Shown here one piece after another: positions 1 through 9,910 of a stretch of DNA of 64,000 nt. The number at the start of each line of letters is the position of its first letter. Position 1 is the stretch's first letter. The notes under the pieces were generated by a model that saw only the letters and a program-made list of their open reading frames with translations, did no database searches and had not been told where the DNA came from. Source of the DNA: Aquabacterium lacunae (GTDB lineage: Bacteria > Pseudomonadota > Gammaproteobacteria > Burkholderiales > Burkholderiaceae_C). The position numbers and the translations under genes were made by a program. The DNA is taken from positions 248,001 to 312,000 of the forward strand of contig NZ_SIXI01000004.1 of assembly GCF_004310865.1 (NCBI RefSeq), in the 5' to 3' direction.

Positions 1-257
1 TCGCTTTCGGCGCCGACAGCATCACCTGTGGCCTGAAGAGATTGCGCCAGCAGCCACCGAGCTTCTGCCGAGTCAGGCTGCTGCTGGATCAGGTTCTTGA
101 GCTGAATCACGGCGGCCGCATGGTCGCGCTTTTCCGCGTAAGCCTTCGCAGACGACATCAGCTCGGCAGGGTCGCTGCCACTGCATGCGATCAAACTGCC
201 ACAGACCAGCCACACAGCCAGCCAGACCGATCGCCTGGTTTGAAAAACAAGAGACAC
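1..257 (-). CDS. prsT: PrsT-like TPR lipoprotein of the PEP-CTERM system (N-terminal part, cut by window edge)
   Basis: Only the first 85 codons are in the window. The reading starts at a GTG with a G-rich ribosome site just upstream, 24 bases after the prsR stop. A hydrophobic signal segment (WLAVWLVCGSLIAC) ends in a lipobox, so this should be a lipoprotein. The helix-rich stretch after it (AKAYAEKRDHAAAVIQLKN) reads like the first TPR unit. TPR lipoproteins of the TIGR02917 type normally follow prsK-prsR, and this position and order match. The rest of the protein lies left of the window. The assignment rests on the lipobox, the TPR start and the context. Confidence 0.75.
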   Translation of the reverse strand, partial: MSLVFQTRRSVWLAVWLVCGSLIACSGSDPAELMSSAKAYAEKRDHAAAVIQLKNLIQQQPDSAEARWLLAQSLQATGDAVGAES

Positions 258-280
258 AAAACCCCCAAATCTGGACACGG

Positions 281-1645
281 TCAGCGAAGCCCAAGGCGGT
301 GCATCAGGTCATACAGAGTGGGTCGGCTGACCCCAAGCAACTCTGCGGCCTGCAACACATTGCCATCCACACGAGCCAGTGCGGTGATGACCGCACGGCG
401 TTCAGCCATCTCACGCACCTTGCGCAGGTCGAGCCCCTCGTCCGGCGACAACGACTCATCCAGCGGAGGCAAGCCGAGGTCGTCCGGCAGGATGCGCGGG
501 CCATCTGCCATGATGCAGGCGCGCTTGATGCAATTTTCCAACTCTCGAATATTGCCAGGCCAGGCGTGGTGCTCAATGGCGCGCACGGCCTCGGGAGACA
601 GGGACAAGGCGGCTCGCCCTGGCTGGGTGGCAAACCGCGCCACAAAAGCATGAGCGATCAGCACGGCATCACCCAAGCGCTGGCGAAGCGCTGGGATCTC
701 GACCACGATTTCTGCCAGGCGATAGAAGAGATCTTCGCGGAACTGCCCCTGCGCGATCAGTTGCTTGAGATCCTGGTGGGTCGCACACACGATGCGCACA
801 TCCACACTGATCTCCTGACGCCCGCCCACGCGCTCGATGACTCGCTCCTGCAAAAAGCGAAGCAGCTTGGCTTGCAGAGGCAACGGCAGGTCACCGATTT
901 CGTCCAGCATCAAGGTGCCACCGTGCGCGGTCTCGATCTTGCCTTGAGTGGTCTTGACCGCCCCCGTGAATGCACCTTTTTCATGCCCGAACAACTCTGT
1001 TTCAAGCAGATTTTCGGGAATGGCAGCGCAGTTGATCGCCACGAATTTGCCGGTATGGCGGCCGCTGGCCTGGTGCAGCCCTCTGGCCATGACCTCTTTG
1101 CCTGTGCCACTCTCGCCCAGCAGCATGACCGTGGCATCGGTGTTGGCCACTTTTTCGATCATGCGGCATACCTTCAGCATACCGGGGTCGCGGGTGATCA
1201 GCCCCGCCATGGCGTCAGGCGCCTGGGCATGGCGCAAGCGGCGATTTTCCTGCTGCAACTCGTGCAACCGGAAAGCGCGCTCCACGGTCAGGGCCAAAAC
1301 CTCCGGCTCGAAGGGTTTGGCCAGAAAATCATATGCGCCCTCGTCCACGGCCTTGAGCGCATGCGCTTGATCGTTCTGTCCCGTCAACACAATGACCTTC
1401 GTGTCTGGGAACGCTGCCATGATCTCGGCCAGCAAGGCAAAGCCTTCGGTGGCATGGTCGGCGGCTGGAGGCAGGCCCAGGTCCATGGTCACCACAGGTG
1501 GCTGATGGCGTCTCATCAACGCCATGGCCTCCTGTCGGTCAGCTGCCGCCACAGACTCCAGGCGATCGAGCGACCAGCGAATCTGCTTTTGCAAGGCCAG
1601 ATCGTCTTCCACGACCAGGACGGAAGGGGTTTTCGCTTGGCTCAT
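281..1645 (-). CDS. prsR: PrsR, sigma-54-dependent response regulator of the PEP-CTERM system
   Basis: 454 residues in the classic NtrC order. A receiver domain (about 8-125) has acidic residues E13/D14/D15, phospho-acceptor D55 and K110. An AAA+ domain (about 145-380) has Walker A GESGTGKE at 177-184 and the sigma-54 contact loop GAFTGA at 224-229. A Fis-type helix-turn-helix ends the protein (about 410-454). It overlaps the prsK stop by ATGA, and a GGAG lies 8 bases before the start, so both genes are cotranscribed. Family knowledge (TIGR02915): PrsR activates sigma-54 promoters of PEP-CTERM genes. A perfect sigma-54 site lies before the PEP-CTERM gene at 43991. Confidence 0.95.
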   Translation of the reverse strand: MSQAKTPSVLVVEDDLALQKQIRWSLDRLESVAAADRQEAMALMRRHQPPVVTMDLGLPPAADHATEGFALLAEIMAAFPDTKVIVLTGQNDQAHALKAVDEGAYDFLAKPFEPEVLALTVERAFRLHELQQENRRLRHAQAPDAMAGLITRDPGMLKVCRMIEKVANTDATVMLLGESGTGKEVMARGLHQASGRHTGKFVAINCAAIPENLLETELFGHEKGAFTGAVKTTQGKIETAHGGTLMLDEIGDLPLPLQAKLLRFLQERVIERVGGRQEISVDVRIVCATHQDLKQLIAQGQFREDLFYRLAEIVVEIPALRQRLGDAVLIAHAFVARFATQPGRAALSLSPEAVRAIEHHAWPGNIRELENCIKRACIMADGPRILPDDLGLPPLDESLSPDEGLDLRKVREMAERRAVITALARVDGNVLQAAELLGVSRPTLYDLMHRLGLR

Positions 1646-3696
1646 GGTCGCACTCCGGCCTCAGGCACCCCGAGCGTGCCCGTGTCCAGCAAGGGCAGCA
1701 TCAAGCTGATCCGGGTACCGCCCCCAACCTTGCTGTCCACATTCATCTTGCCCCCCAACTCTTGCACGTATTGAGCGCTCTCGAATGCACCAATGCCCAT
1801 GCCTGCAGACTTGGTGGTCTGAAAAGGCCGGAAAAGGCGCGCACGGACAAACTCTTCGCTCATGCCGACACCATTGTCCTGGACTTCCAGGCAAGCATGG
1901 CTGCCAAATCGGTGCGACTTGACCCACACCCGGTGTCCGGTCGATTCCGTAGCGTCCAACGCATTGTGGATCAGATGTCCGACCACACGCGCCAGACGTT
2001 CTTCGTGGCCTCGCGCCCAAAGCCCTGGCTGAAGATCGAGATCCAGCTCGCGGCCCCGGGCCTTGGCCAAGGGCAGCGCGCCTTCCACAACTTTGGCCAG
2101 ATCAACCCCGACAGGGCCGCCTGAGGCCGGGCTGCCGCCCTCCCTCAGCTGCAACATCAGCTGCTTCATGCGCTCGAGCGCGTTGTCCACGGTCATGACC
2201 ATGTCGTCCTGAAACTCGGGGTTGTCCTTGAGGCGACGCGCATTTTTGGTCATCAAAGACAGCTGAGTGACGATGTTCTTGAGGTCATGAACCACAAAGG
2301 CCGACATGCGATTGAACGATTCGAACTGTCGGGCTTGCATCAAGGCTTCCGAGGCGCGCAGTTGGGCCAGGACGCTGGCAGCCTGACACGCTGCAGTCTT
2401 GAGCAAGTCTGTGACTTCCCAGTTGATGTCCCAGGCCGTGCGAGACGCTGCCAGCACCACAAAACCGATGTCCTCCCCACCTATTTTCAAAGGCACGATG
2501 AGCCAAGCAGCCTCGAGTTCGGCCAGCCAACGCGGCACATCGACCCGGTCGTAACGTTCCGGGTGCTGCCGATGCTCGACCAGATTGATCACCCATCCCG
2601 TCTTCGCCATGAAGCCCATCAGCGGCGAGTCAGCCGGCTCGGTGCACACAGCCTCAGGCATGTTCCACCGCGCCACTTGCGCGAAGGCATCGCTGCCCAG
2701 CGGCCGAAGCCACAGGGCACCACCCGGGCTTTCGACCATGCCTGCAAGCCCCTGAATGACCCGCTGGTTCAAGGCATCCGGATCATGGTGTGCCGACAGC
2801 GCTCGGGTGAACTTGAGCCACTCGTCGCGGTAGTCGTAGCGATAACGGAAAAAGTGCTTGCCCAGCCAGACCCGCAGGGTGGCCCGTACCGTGCCCGAAA
2901 GCGCAAAAGCCACCAACAGCACCAATGCGCAGAACATGAGGCCGACGCGCAGCACCTGCCCCACGTCACCACCAAACAGCTGGATGTAATAGCCCGAGGC
3001 GGCCACCAGCATCAAGTAACAACCCGCCAGCAAAGCAGACAGTGAGTGGAAGGCCACCTGCCTGGAGAGCTTGATGCGCTGAGCCCAATTGTGCTGACGC
3101 CAGCCCGCCACCATCAGCAGGGGGACCATCAGGGCGTGCACATACCCGCGAGCGGCCAAGGTCGACGCATCCAGGCGGCCCAGGATCGCGGCTTCTGAGA
3201 ACAAATAAAAATCGAACAGGAAGGTGCCCGCCAACCCCAGACAGACAGGCTTGATGCCCCATCGCCCGTCCACGGACACCCCCCGGTAAACCTGCTCGAT
3301 CAGGACCAGTCCGGTGACCGCCATCAACGTGAATGCCAAATGGCTGCCAGTCAAGCCGCCCCACAAGGGCAACAGGATGGCAAGGACGGCCACCACACGA
3401 TCAAATGCGATCGAGCGGACACCACTGACACGCCGGCGCGTCAAAAGCCACCAGAGGCTGAGGATCCAAAAGGCATAGCGCAAGGCATCGAGCCAACGTT
3501 CGGCCAGCACCCAGGGAGAATCGAACCAGACCGTGAACGGCGCGCTGGCGGCCCAGGCGATTGAAATGACAGCGGCTGGCAGCAACAGCCGACTGCCTTG
3601 CCGGTTGCGCCATGCGAACAGCACCCACACGGCAAGCGCCATGTGGGCAAGCCCGGCCATGACCAGCCCGGTCAGCAACAGCTGAGGCTGAGTCAT
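1642..3696 (-). CDS. prsK: PrsK, membrane histidine kinase of the PEP-CTERM system
   Basis: 684 residues. The N-terminal ~270 residues hold many hydrophobic segments, followed by a GAF-like sensory region (about 290-440). The phospho-acceptor is H470 in the FVVHDLKNIV motif. The ATPase domain shows the N box (HLIHNALDATE) and G1 box (DNGVGM). The start was placed at MTQPQLLL because the upstream in-frame extension overlaps the preceding sugar transferase gene and is not protein-like; this leaves an 11-base gap to that gene. It is the partner kinase of PrsR (TIGR02916). The ligand is unknown. Confidence 0.93.
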   Translation of the reverse strand: MTQPQLLLTGLVMAGLAHMALAVWVLFAWRNRQGSRLLLPAAVISIAWAASAPFTVWFDSPWVLAERWLDALRYAFWILSLWWLLTRRRVSGVRSIAFDRVVAVLAILLPLWGGLTGSHLAFTLMAVTGLVLIEQVYRGVSVDGRWGIKPVCLGLAGTFLFDFYLFSEAAILGRLDASTLAARGYVHALMVPLLMVAGWRQHNWAQRIKLSRQVAFHSLSALLAGCYLMLVAASGYYIQLFGGDVGQVLRVGLMFCALVLLVAFALSGTVRATLRVWLGKHFFRYRYDYRDEWLKFTRALSAHHDPDALNQRVIQGLAGMVESPGGALWLRPLGSDAFAQVARWNMPEAVCTEPADSPLMGFMAKTGWVINLVEHRQHPERYDRVDVPRWLAELEAAWLIVPLKIGGEDIGFVVLAASRTAWDINWEVTDLLKTAACQAASVLAQLRASEALMQARQFESFNRMSAFVVHDLKNIVTQLSLMTKNARRLKDNPEFQDDMVMTVDNALERMKQLMLQLREGGSPASGGPVGVDLAKVVEGALPLAKARGRELDLDLQPGLWARGHEERLARVVGHLIHNALDATESTGHRVWVKSHRFGSHACLEVQDNGVGMSEEFVRARLFRPFQTTKSAGMGIGAFESAQYVQELGGKMNVDSKVGGGTRISLMLPLLDTGTLGVPEAGVRP

Positions 3697-3707
3697 GCCC
3701 ACCAGGC

Positions 3708-5096
3708 TCACTGCGCGCCCTTCCCTGTCAGCACCACCCCGATGGTTTCGAAGAGGACAACCAGATCGAGAAAGAGCGAGTGGTTCTTGACGTAGTACAG
3801 GTCGTACTGCAGCTTCTGGGTGGTGTCTTCCAGCGTCGAGCCGTACTGGTAGCGGACCTGCGCCCACCCGGTCACGCCGGGCTTGATGCTGTGACGGACC
3901 GCATAAAAAGGAATCTGCTGGGTGAGTTGTTCAACGAAGAACTGCCGCTCGGGACGGGGCCCGACCAGGCTCATGTCCCCCTTGAGCACACTGAACAACT
4001 GAGGCAGTTCGTCGACGCGGCATTTTCGGATCACGCGCCCCACGCGCGTGACGCGGCTGTCACCCGCGGTGGCCCACCGAGGAACGCCGTCTTTTTCAGC
4101 GTCGGTACGCATGCTGCGGAACTTGACGACATGAAAGAGGCGCCCTCCCTGCCCAACACGCTCCTGGCTGTACAGGATCGGACCACGGCTGTCCAGCTTG
4201 ATCAGGATGGCGGTCAGGAGCATCACGGGAGCGGCCAGTGCCAGCAACACCAGAGAGCCCATCAGGTCGACCAGGCGCTTGACGAGGGTGCGAACCATGC
4301 CCTGCTCGAAGCCATCACCAAAGATCAGGTACCCAGCCGACATGGTGTCCAGGCGAATCTGCCCCACTTTTTGCTCGAAGTGGGTGGCCACGTCCATGAC
4401 CCGAACCCCGTCAAGCTTGCAGTCAAGCAGATCGCGCATGGGCATGCTGCCACCACGCCGCTCGGTCAAGGCGACAATGATTTCATCGACCTCCTGCTCG
4501 ACCACGATGTCGGACAGCTTGCGAGGGTGCCGGTACAGCCGTTGCGAGGGCATGTCGATCTGCGTTTCGTTGGGGCTGACATAAAAACCCACCACATCCA
4601 CACGCGGATCGCTCTGCAACAGCGACTCGGCGGCCGCCTGCGCCCTCAGCCCAGCACCGTAGATCAGCACGCGGGTGCGTGTGACGGACGCTGGCAGCAT
4701 CGACACACTCAACTCGCGCTGCAAGATGACCAGGGCCTTGGCGGCCATGAGCACCGCAAAAACCAGCCAGATGCTCTTGTCAATGACCTTTGGCATGAGA
4801 ACCAGAAGGCCCAGCGTGATGGCGCCTGAGGCCACCCAGGCCACGCCAGCGCGGATGCGCATCACGCCCAGAGAGAAGGAACGCGCGTTTTCGTACAAGC
4901 CCAGGGTGGCATTGACCATGACGAAGTTGGCCGCCACCAGCGCTCCGGTGAGGGATGCGTCCAGGATGGAAACCGGTTTTCTCAGGCTGGCCTGCAGCCA
5001 GACCGCAAAAAAAGCGGCCACCATGACCGCAGCGGCCTCCACCGCCACCTGCAAAGCCGACCGTTTGTGAAAATAGTGCCCGAAGATTTTGATCAT
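3708..5096 (-). CDS. XrtA-system initiating sugar-phosphate transferase (TIGR03013 type)
   Basis: 462 residues with N-terminal membrane segments, a CoA/NAD-binding-like middle domain (VLIYGAGLRAQAAAESLL) and a C-terminal bacterial sugar transferase domain with KFRSMRTDAEKDG and the DELPQLFSVLKGDMSLVGPRPE signature. Such enzymes move a sugar-1-phosphate onto undecaprenyl phosphate in the inner membrane, the first step of lipid-linked repeat-unit synthesis. The start at MIKIFGHYF is preferred over the ATG 18 bases upstream because GGAAG lies 8 bases before it and family members begin with this motif. It sits directly before prsK. The sugar (often glucose) cannot be read from the sequence. Confidence 0.92.
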   Translation of the reverse strand: MIKIFGHYFHKRSALQVAVEAAAVMVAAFFAVWLQASLRKPVSILDASLTGALVAANFVMVNATLGLYENARSFSLGVMRIRAGVAWVASGAITLGLLVLMPKVIDKSIWLVFAVLMAAKALVILQRELSVSMLPASVTRTRVLIYGAGLRAQAAAESLLQSDPRVDVVGFYVSPNETQIDMPSQRLYRHPRKLSDIVVEQEVDEIIVALTERRGGSMPMRDLLDCKLDGVRVMDVATHFEQKVGQIRLDTMSAGYLIFGDGFEQGMVRTLVKRLVDLMGSLVLLALAAPVMLLTAILIKLDSRGPILYSQERVGQGGRLFHVVKFRSMRTDAEKDGVPRWATAGDSRVTRVGRVIRKCRVDELPQLFSVLKGDMSLVGPRPERQFFVEQLTQQIPFYAVRHSIKPGVTGWAQVRYQYGSTLEDTTQKLQYDLYYVKNHSLFLDLVVLFETIGVVLTGKGAQ

Positions 5097-5159
5097 GTGC
5101 GGCGCTTCCGGCATTGAAACTGCCGGACATCGCTCCGAAACTACTGGTAACAGGCGATC

Positions 5160-7079
5160 TTACGCGGATCCCTTCACTCGAGCACTCCCTAAAAGAAGCG
5201 TCCAACCGAGCAGGAAATGCAACAGAAATGCCACGCGGGGGAACTCATGTGCGCTGATCAAGAGGCCCAGCAAAGCCATGCTCCCCACCGCAGCATGCAG
5301 CCCAGCCCACCGGAGAGCCGCTCCTGAGCGCAAAGCCCAGAGCGCCATCCCACCGAAAATGATCAGGCCAACCACACCACGCTCAAGCCCAACCTCCAAA
5401 AAGAGGTTGTCACTGTGCCAGGGGACAAAGTGTCGGGTCGCGACCGGCCACCACCCGGATAAACCCTCAGTGAATTGCCAATTGCGCCCCGTCATGGTCT
5501 TTCCAGCCTGACGCCAGCGAACTTCAAACACACGGATTTCAGCGCCAGGACTCAAGACGGAAAGCGTCACTTGCTGAGGGACCCGTGACCGCGCCGCACC
5601 CCCCGGAGGTTTTGGGGCCGATGCCGGCCACTCCCACGACCGAGTCACCACCCCAAGACTTGCAGGCCAGTTCACATCCAGCGACTCACACTGCATCGGA
5701 TGAAACAGCCACTGATCACACCGACTGATGCGCACCGTCAGGTCCCGATTCGACCGGGCTGTCAGCGCAAATCCATCAGGCCCGCTGCTGCCCCACGAAA
5801 CCGCCTGGTTGAGGCCAAACGCTCCACCAAGATCTGCCCGAGTGGGCGGCCCTGCCAAAAGCAAGTGGGCGGGGAGCCCGGCCGCCGGCGGCACCCAGCG
5901 GGCCCGACCGGCCATCTCAGCCGAGCCGGTCGAGGCACTGTACGCAGCGGGCACTTGGGCCAAGCCCAATCCGGCCACCCAATGTGTGGTCGAGGTCATC
6001 AGCGTCAGTTGCTGCCCCCAGTGACGCCATCGGCCCACAGCGTCAGCGGTGCTCTGCTCCAAGCGACTCACCGCAAAACTGGCAGACACCACCAAGGCCA
6101 GCCACCACAGGGTCAATGCGCCAGAGATCCAGCCGTGCATCAGGCGCCGATGAGGGCTGACCTGACGCCACACGGGCCGCACCGCCAGCCCATGCAACCA
6201 CAACACCCCAACGGCTGAGGCAACCAGGACACCCCGCGAAAATGTCGTGACCACCGCGTAGATGCCCAAGGCCACCAGACCCGCCCACATGCACCGGCTG
6301 GCCGTTGACCGTGCCAGCCAGAGCGACCACCACGTCCAAGGCAAGGCCATCGCAAGATAGGCATCGATTGCGCCCCCTCCAAGGCTCATGTCCCAGAACG
6401 TCCCCGCCGTTCGGTACTGGGTTGCCATGTCCCAGACGCCCACCGTGACATGGCGCTCCCAGACAACGGCCAGACCGACCCAGCACAACCCTGCGCACAT
6501 GGCTGTGCGCCAGCAAGACAAGGTGCGGGCGCGGGCCAGCCAGGGAGACAGCAGCCACAGGGTCAGCACCGGCCAGACCGATCCGCGAAGCGCACGCCAT
6601 GGCGCTGCAGCGCCCTCGTGGTCGGCCCATCGCCAACCCTCGTGCCAGGGCACCACCACCGCTGCGTCAAGGTGACGCAAGCCCTGGAAAACGCCCCAAA
6701 AGGCCCACGACCACAGAAGCAACCAAGCGGCAGGATGACCGAACTCCAACGCCTGGGGTGGCGCCTCACCGTGTGACCTCTGCCGCCACCGGGCCAGGCA
6801 CCAGCCGCCCGCCGATGCCGCAACGAGCAGTTCGAACTCGTCCACCTGCCGCCATCCAGTCCACAGTCCCGCATGGGCCAGGGGCAGGCATGTCAACAAG
6901 ACAGCCATGCTGAACACCGGACGAACAGCCCCTAGCCAGCACCAGGGCATCAACCAGAACACCGCTGACCAGCCACCGAACCAGGGGTGAGCATGCAACA
7001 CAGCCGCTGACCACGCCAGCAGGCCCAGGGCACCGCCCCACCACGCAGTCGTCACGGCAGACGAAGCCCAGCGACTCAC
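5160..7079 (-). CDS. O-antigen ligase/polymerase-like membrane protein
   Basis: 639 residues with about ten hydrophobic segments in the first ~350 residues and two or three near the C-terminus. Between them (about 375-560) lies a long, Pro/Trp-rich, polar insertion likely outside the membrane. The start is a GTG that overlaps the decarboxylase stop (GTGA), so it belongs to the same operon. Wzy/WaaL-type proteins polymerise or transfer undecaprenyl-linked glycans at the periplasmic face. Function is inferred from topology and context; no catalytic residues could be assigned. A second ligase-like protein is at 26241-27596. Confidence 0.7.
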   Translation of the reverse strand: MSRWASSAVTTAWWGGALGLLAWSAAVLHAHPWFGGWSAVFWLMPWCWLGAVRPVFSMAVLLTCLPLAHAGLWTGWRQVDEFELLVAASAGGWCLARWRQRSHGEAPPQALEFGHPAAWLLLWSWAFWGVFQGLRHLDAAVVVPWHEGWRWADHEGAAAPWRALRGSVWPVLTLWLLSPWLARARTLSCWRTAMCAGLCWVGLAVVWERHVTVGVWDMATQYRTAGTFWDMSLGGGAIDAYLAMALPWTWWSLWLARSTASRCMWAGLVALGIYAVVTTFSRGVLVASAVGVLWLHGLAVRPVWRQVSPHRRLMHGWISGALTLWWLALVVSASFAVSRLEQSTADAVGRWRHWGQQLTLMTSTTHWVAGLGLAQVPAAYSASTGSAEMAGRARWVPPAAGLPAHLLLAGPPTRADLGGAFGLNQAVSWGSSGPDGFALTARSNRDLTVRISRCDQWLFHPMQCESLDVNWPASLGVVTRSWEWPASAPKPPGGAARSRVPQQVTLSVLSPGAEIRVFEVRWRQAGKTMTGRNWQFTEGLSGWWPVATRHFVPWHSDNLFLEVGLERGVVGLIIFGGMALWALRSGAALRWAGLHAAVGSMALLGLLISAHEFPRVAFLLHFLLGWTLLLGSARVKGSA

Positions 7080-8284
7080 ACCAGCAACTCGACCGCAGCA
7101 GGGTGGCTCAGGAATGCCGCAGGGCTTGCGGACGCACCGTAGGCGCCCGACTGGAAAACCACCAGCAAATCACCAGGAGAGGCTCTCGGAAGTGTCACTG
7201 CCTGGCCGAATGTATCCAAGGGCGTGCAAAGGGGGCCGCTGACCGTGACGTCTTCGGTGGGAAGGCCCGCGTGGAGGCGATTGCCCAGGCACATCGGGTA
7301 CGGGCGTCTCAACACCTGGCCCAGGTTGCCACTGGCAGCCAGGTGGTGGTGCATGCCACCGTCAATGACGACATGAACGCGTCCACTTGAGACTTTTCGC
7401 TCCATGACCTGCGCGACATAAATGCCCGCCTCTCCAACCAGGAATCGACCCAACTCGATCACCACACGGGCCTGCGGCCACTCGCGGGCCACGCGCTGGC
7501 CAATCACCTCCAGGCCTGTGCGCATTGGGGCAAGGTCCAGCGCCTGTTCATGCGCGAAATAGGGGATGCCCCAACCGCCCCCCAGGTTCAACGATCGAAC
7601 CGGAGCAGGCAGCATGGGCTGCCAGGCCTTGAGCATGTCCAGCGTGCGGTGCATGGCCTGAAGCAACACCTCTGCCTGCAGAACCTGTGATCCTGCGTAC
7701 ACATGGAAGCCCTCGAACAACAAGGCGGGATGGGCCGCCAGGGTCAACGCTTCTGGTACGTCTGCAGCGTCCAGACCAAAGACCTGTCCAGCCCCTCCCA
7801 TGCGCATGCCAGCGGTACGCAGCTCGACATCCGGATTGACGCGCAGGCCCACGCGGGCCCGAATGTGCAACTGCTCGGACACGACGATGATTCGATTGAG
7901 CTCAGCCAAAGACTCCACGTGTAGCAAGACACCAGCGGCCACCGCTTGCCTCAGCTCGGCATCACGCTTGGCGGGCCCAGCAAAACTGATGGACTGTGGC
8001 GCACCCCCCGCGTTGAGCGCGGCGGTCAACTCGGCTGCCGATGCCACGTCCATGCCGTCCACCCGGCTGGCCAGCCAACTCAGCAACGCAGGCATCGGGT
8101 TGGCTTTCACGGCGTAATGCAGATGAAAAACCGGAGGCAGCACGCCACGCACCTCCTCCACGCGTCGCGCGAGGGAGAGCCGCTCGATGGCAAAAAAAGG
8201 GGTCTGTCCAGCACGCTCTGCCAGACGTGACAACGGCACCCCCCCCAAGCACAACTGCCCTGCATTCACCTCAAATCCACGCAT
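7076..8284 (-). CDS. PLP-dependent decarboxylase, exosortase A system-associated (TIGR03099 type)
   Basis: 402 residues of the alanine racemase-like fold III, as in diaminopimelate and ornithine decarboxylases. The PLP lysine is K60 in HYAVKANPMP. The phosphate-binding GGG lies in SLNLGGGWGIPY, and the C-terminal region has the CTPLDTF cysteine-aspartate motif. The start MRGFEVNAG is chosen because GGAGG lies just upstream; it overlaps the ligase gene end by 14 bases. It probably decarboxylates an amino acid, free or tethered to the carrier protein at 9911. The substrate is unknown. Confidence 0.9.
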   Translation of the reverse strand: MRGFEVNAGQLCLGGVPLSRLAERAGQTPFFAIERLSLARRVEEVRGVLPPVFHLHYAVKANPMPALLSWLASRVDGMDVASAAELTAALNAGGAPQSISFAGPAKRDAELRQAVAAGVLLHVESLAELNRIIVVSEQLHIRARVGLRVNPDVELRTAGMRMGGAGQVFGLDAADVPEALTLAAHPALLFEGFHVYAGSQVLQAEVLLQAMHRTLDMLKAWQPMLPAPVRSLNLGGGWGIPYFAHEQALDLAPMRTGLEVIGQRVAREWPQARVVIELGRFLVGEAGIYVAQVMERKVSSGRVHVVIDGGMHHHLAASGNLGQVLRRPYPMCLGNRLHAGLPTEDVTVSGPLCTPLDTFGQAVTLPRASPGDLLVVFQSGAYGASASPAAFLSHPAAVELLV

Positions 8285-9875
8285 GAGACCTCCATACGAC
8301 ACGGTCCAGCTTGCCATTCGGATTTCTTGGCAGGTCTTCGCTCACCCACACCACATGTCGTGGACACAGATAGGCCGGCGCGTGTTGCCGAAAATGCGCC
8401 AGCAAAGCCCGTGTGGCGTCATGGCCAGCCTCTCCCCCAGCAAGGGCTGAGACAGCCAGGCAGATCTTTTGCCCGAGTGCCGGATCATCCAGACCGATCG
8501 CCACCGCCTCCCGGGCCAGACCGGAGGCCAGCGCGACCTGTTCAACCTCGGTGGGGCTGACCCGATACCCCGATGTCTTGATCATTTCGTCAGTCCGCCC
8601 CACGAAGTACAGAAACCCGTCTTCGTCTTTCCTCACGAGATCTCCAGAGTACACCGCCTGCTCAGGCGGCGTCTCTTGAGTGCCCGTCGCGCCTGCGGGC
8701 GGCCAGGAACGAAATCTCAGCGATTGATCCTCCGGACGCCGCCAGTAGCCCAGCGAGACCAATGGCCCTGCATGCACCAGCTCCCCGATCTCGCCGGGCG
8801 CACATGCTTGCCCCTGTGCATTGATCACATGAACTTCGGCATAAGGAATGGCTCTGCCCATGGAATCAGGTCGTTGAGACAACTCCTGCGGCGGCAGGTA
8901 GGTCGACCGAAACGCTTCAGTCAGCCCGTACATCAGAAAGGGAGTGGCCTGTGGCGCTTTGGCTTGCATGGCTCGCAACACGGGTATCGGCATGCGCCCG
9001 CCGGTGTTGGCCCAGAATCGGAGCGAATCGGCACACCCCTCTGGCCACTCCAATGCCACCAGCTGGCTGAACAGCGGTGGCACTGCCGTGATGCCAGTCA
9101 CCCGATGACGCGCGATGGCCTTGAGCACATCCTGCGGAAACAGGTGATTCAGCAGCGCCACCTGGGCGCCACTCCACAGGGCGGTCGTGAGCTGACTGAA
9201 ACCCGCATCAAATGACAGGGGCAGCACCGCCAGCAGCACATCGTCAGGGCAGAGCGAAAGGTAAGAGGACACGCTGACGGCTCCCGCAATCAGATTGCGG
9301 TGAGACACCATCACACCCTTGGGCAGACCTGTGCTTCCAGATGTGTAGAAGATGACGGCCAGCCCATCGGGCTTCGCGGCCACACGAGAAACTGGTGCGC
9401 ACGATGGCTGCAGCCACTGCCACGGCGAACCATCATCCGCAGCCGGCAGGATCGCCACCTGCGAGGGCCCCGAATCAGGCCCCTGACCCCACACGGGCGC
9501 CAGCACGGACCAGCGGTTGTCCAGGGTGACGAGGCCCCATGCGTCACAGTCCCGCAGGATGTGATGCACCTGCGCCGCCTTGAGCACCGGGTTGATGGGC
9601 ACCAGCACGCCGCCCGCCATCAAAACGCCCAGCATGGCCGCCACACCGTCGAGGCGCTTGTCGAGCCAGACACCCACGCAATCCCCAGGCTGCAAACCTG
9701 CGTCCAGCCAGGACTGGGCCCAGTGGTTGGCACGCTGAGCCAAGGCGCGGAACGACCACACCTGCTCGGCTGAGCCTGCGGCCGGTCGATCAGGCCACGC
9801 CTCGGCCGCACGCAAGACCACCTGCCCCAGGGTCAAAGGCAAATCGCTCAAGCATGGCAGGTCAATGTCAGACAT
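8271..9875 (-). CDS. AMP-forming acyl/aminoacyl ligase, exosortase A system-associated (TIGR03098 type)
   Basis: 534 residues of the ANL adenylate-forming superfamily. The nucleotide loop YTSGSTGLPKG is at about 177-187. YSGDLV and GRTDEMIKTSGYRVSP are the hinge-region motifs, and NPNGKLDR holds the C-terminal catalytic lysine. It should activate a carboxylic or amino acid and load it on a thiol, most likely the carrier protein encoded divergently 35 bases away. It overlaps the decarboxylase gene. The acid cannot be predicted from these residues. Confidence 0.9.
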   Translation of the reverse strand: MSDIDLPCLSDLPLTLGQVVLRAAEAWPDRPAAGSAEQVWSFRALAQRANHWAQSWLDAGLQPGDCVGVWLDKRLDGVAAMLGVLMAGGVLVPINPVLKAAQVHHILRDCDAWGLVTLDNRWSVLAPVWGQGPDSGPSQVAILPAADDGSPWQWLQPSCAPVSRVAAKPDGLAVIFYTSGSTGLPKGVMVSHRNLIAGAVSVSSYLSLCPDDVLLAVLPLSFDAGFSQLTTALWSGAQVALLNHLFPQDVLKAIARHRVTGITAVPPLFSQLVALEWPEGCADSLRFWANTGGRMPIPVLRAMQAKAPQATPFLMYGLTEAFRSTYLPPQELSQRPDSMGRAIPYAEVHVINAQGQACAPGEIGELVHAGPLVSLGYWRRPEDQSLRFRSWPPAGATGTQETPPEQAVYSGDLVRKDEDGFLYFVGRTDEMIKTSGYRVSPTEVEQVALASGLAREAVAIGLDDPALGQKICLAVSALAGGEAGHDATRALLAHFRQHAPAYLCPRHVVWVSEDLPRNPNGKLDRVVWRSHAWI

Positions 9876-9910
9876 GCTGCGATGTTAAGCGAGGCCTCTA
9901 GAATGAGCGC

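Noticed and set aside
185-1774. 529-codon open frame on the plus strand across prsR
   Set aside because: It is the mirror of prsR, which has complete receiver, AAA+ and helix-turn-helix motifs; the frame has no protein-like pattern.
9895-9910. TAGAAT as -10 box of the carrier protein gene
   Set aside because: It would put the transcript start at the ATG and has no matching -35 box in the tiny gap; too weak alone.
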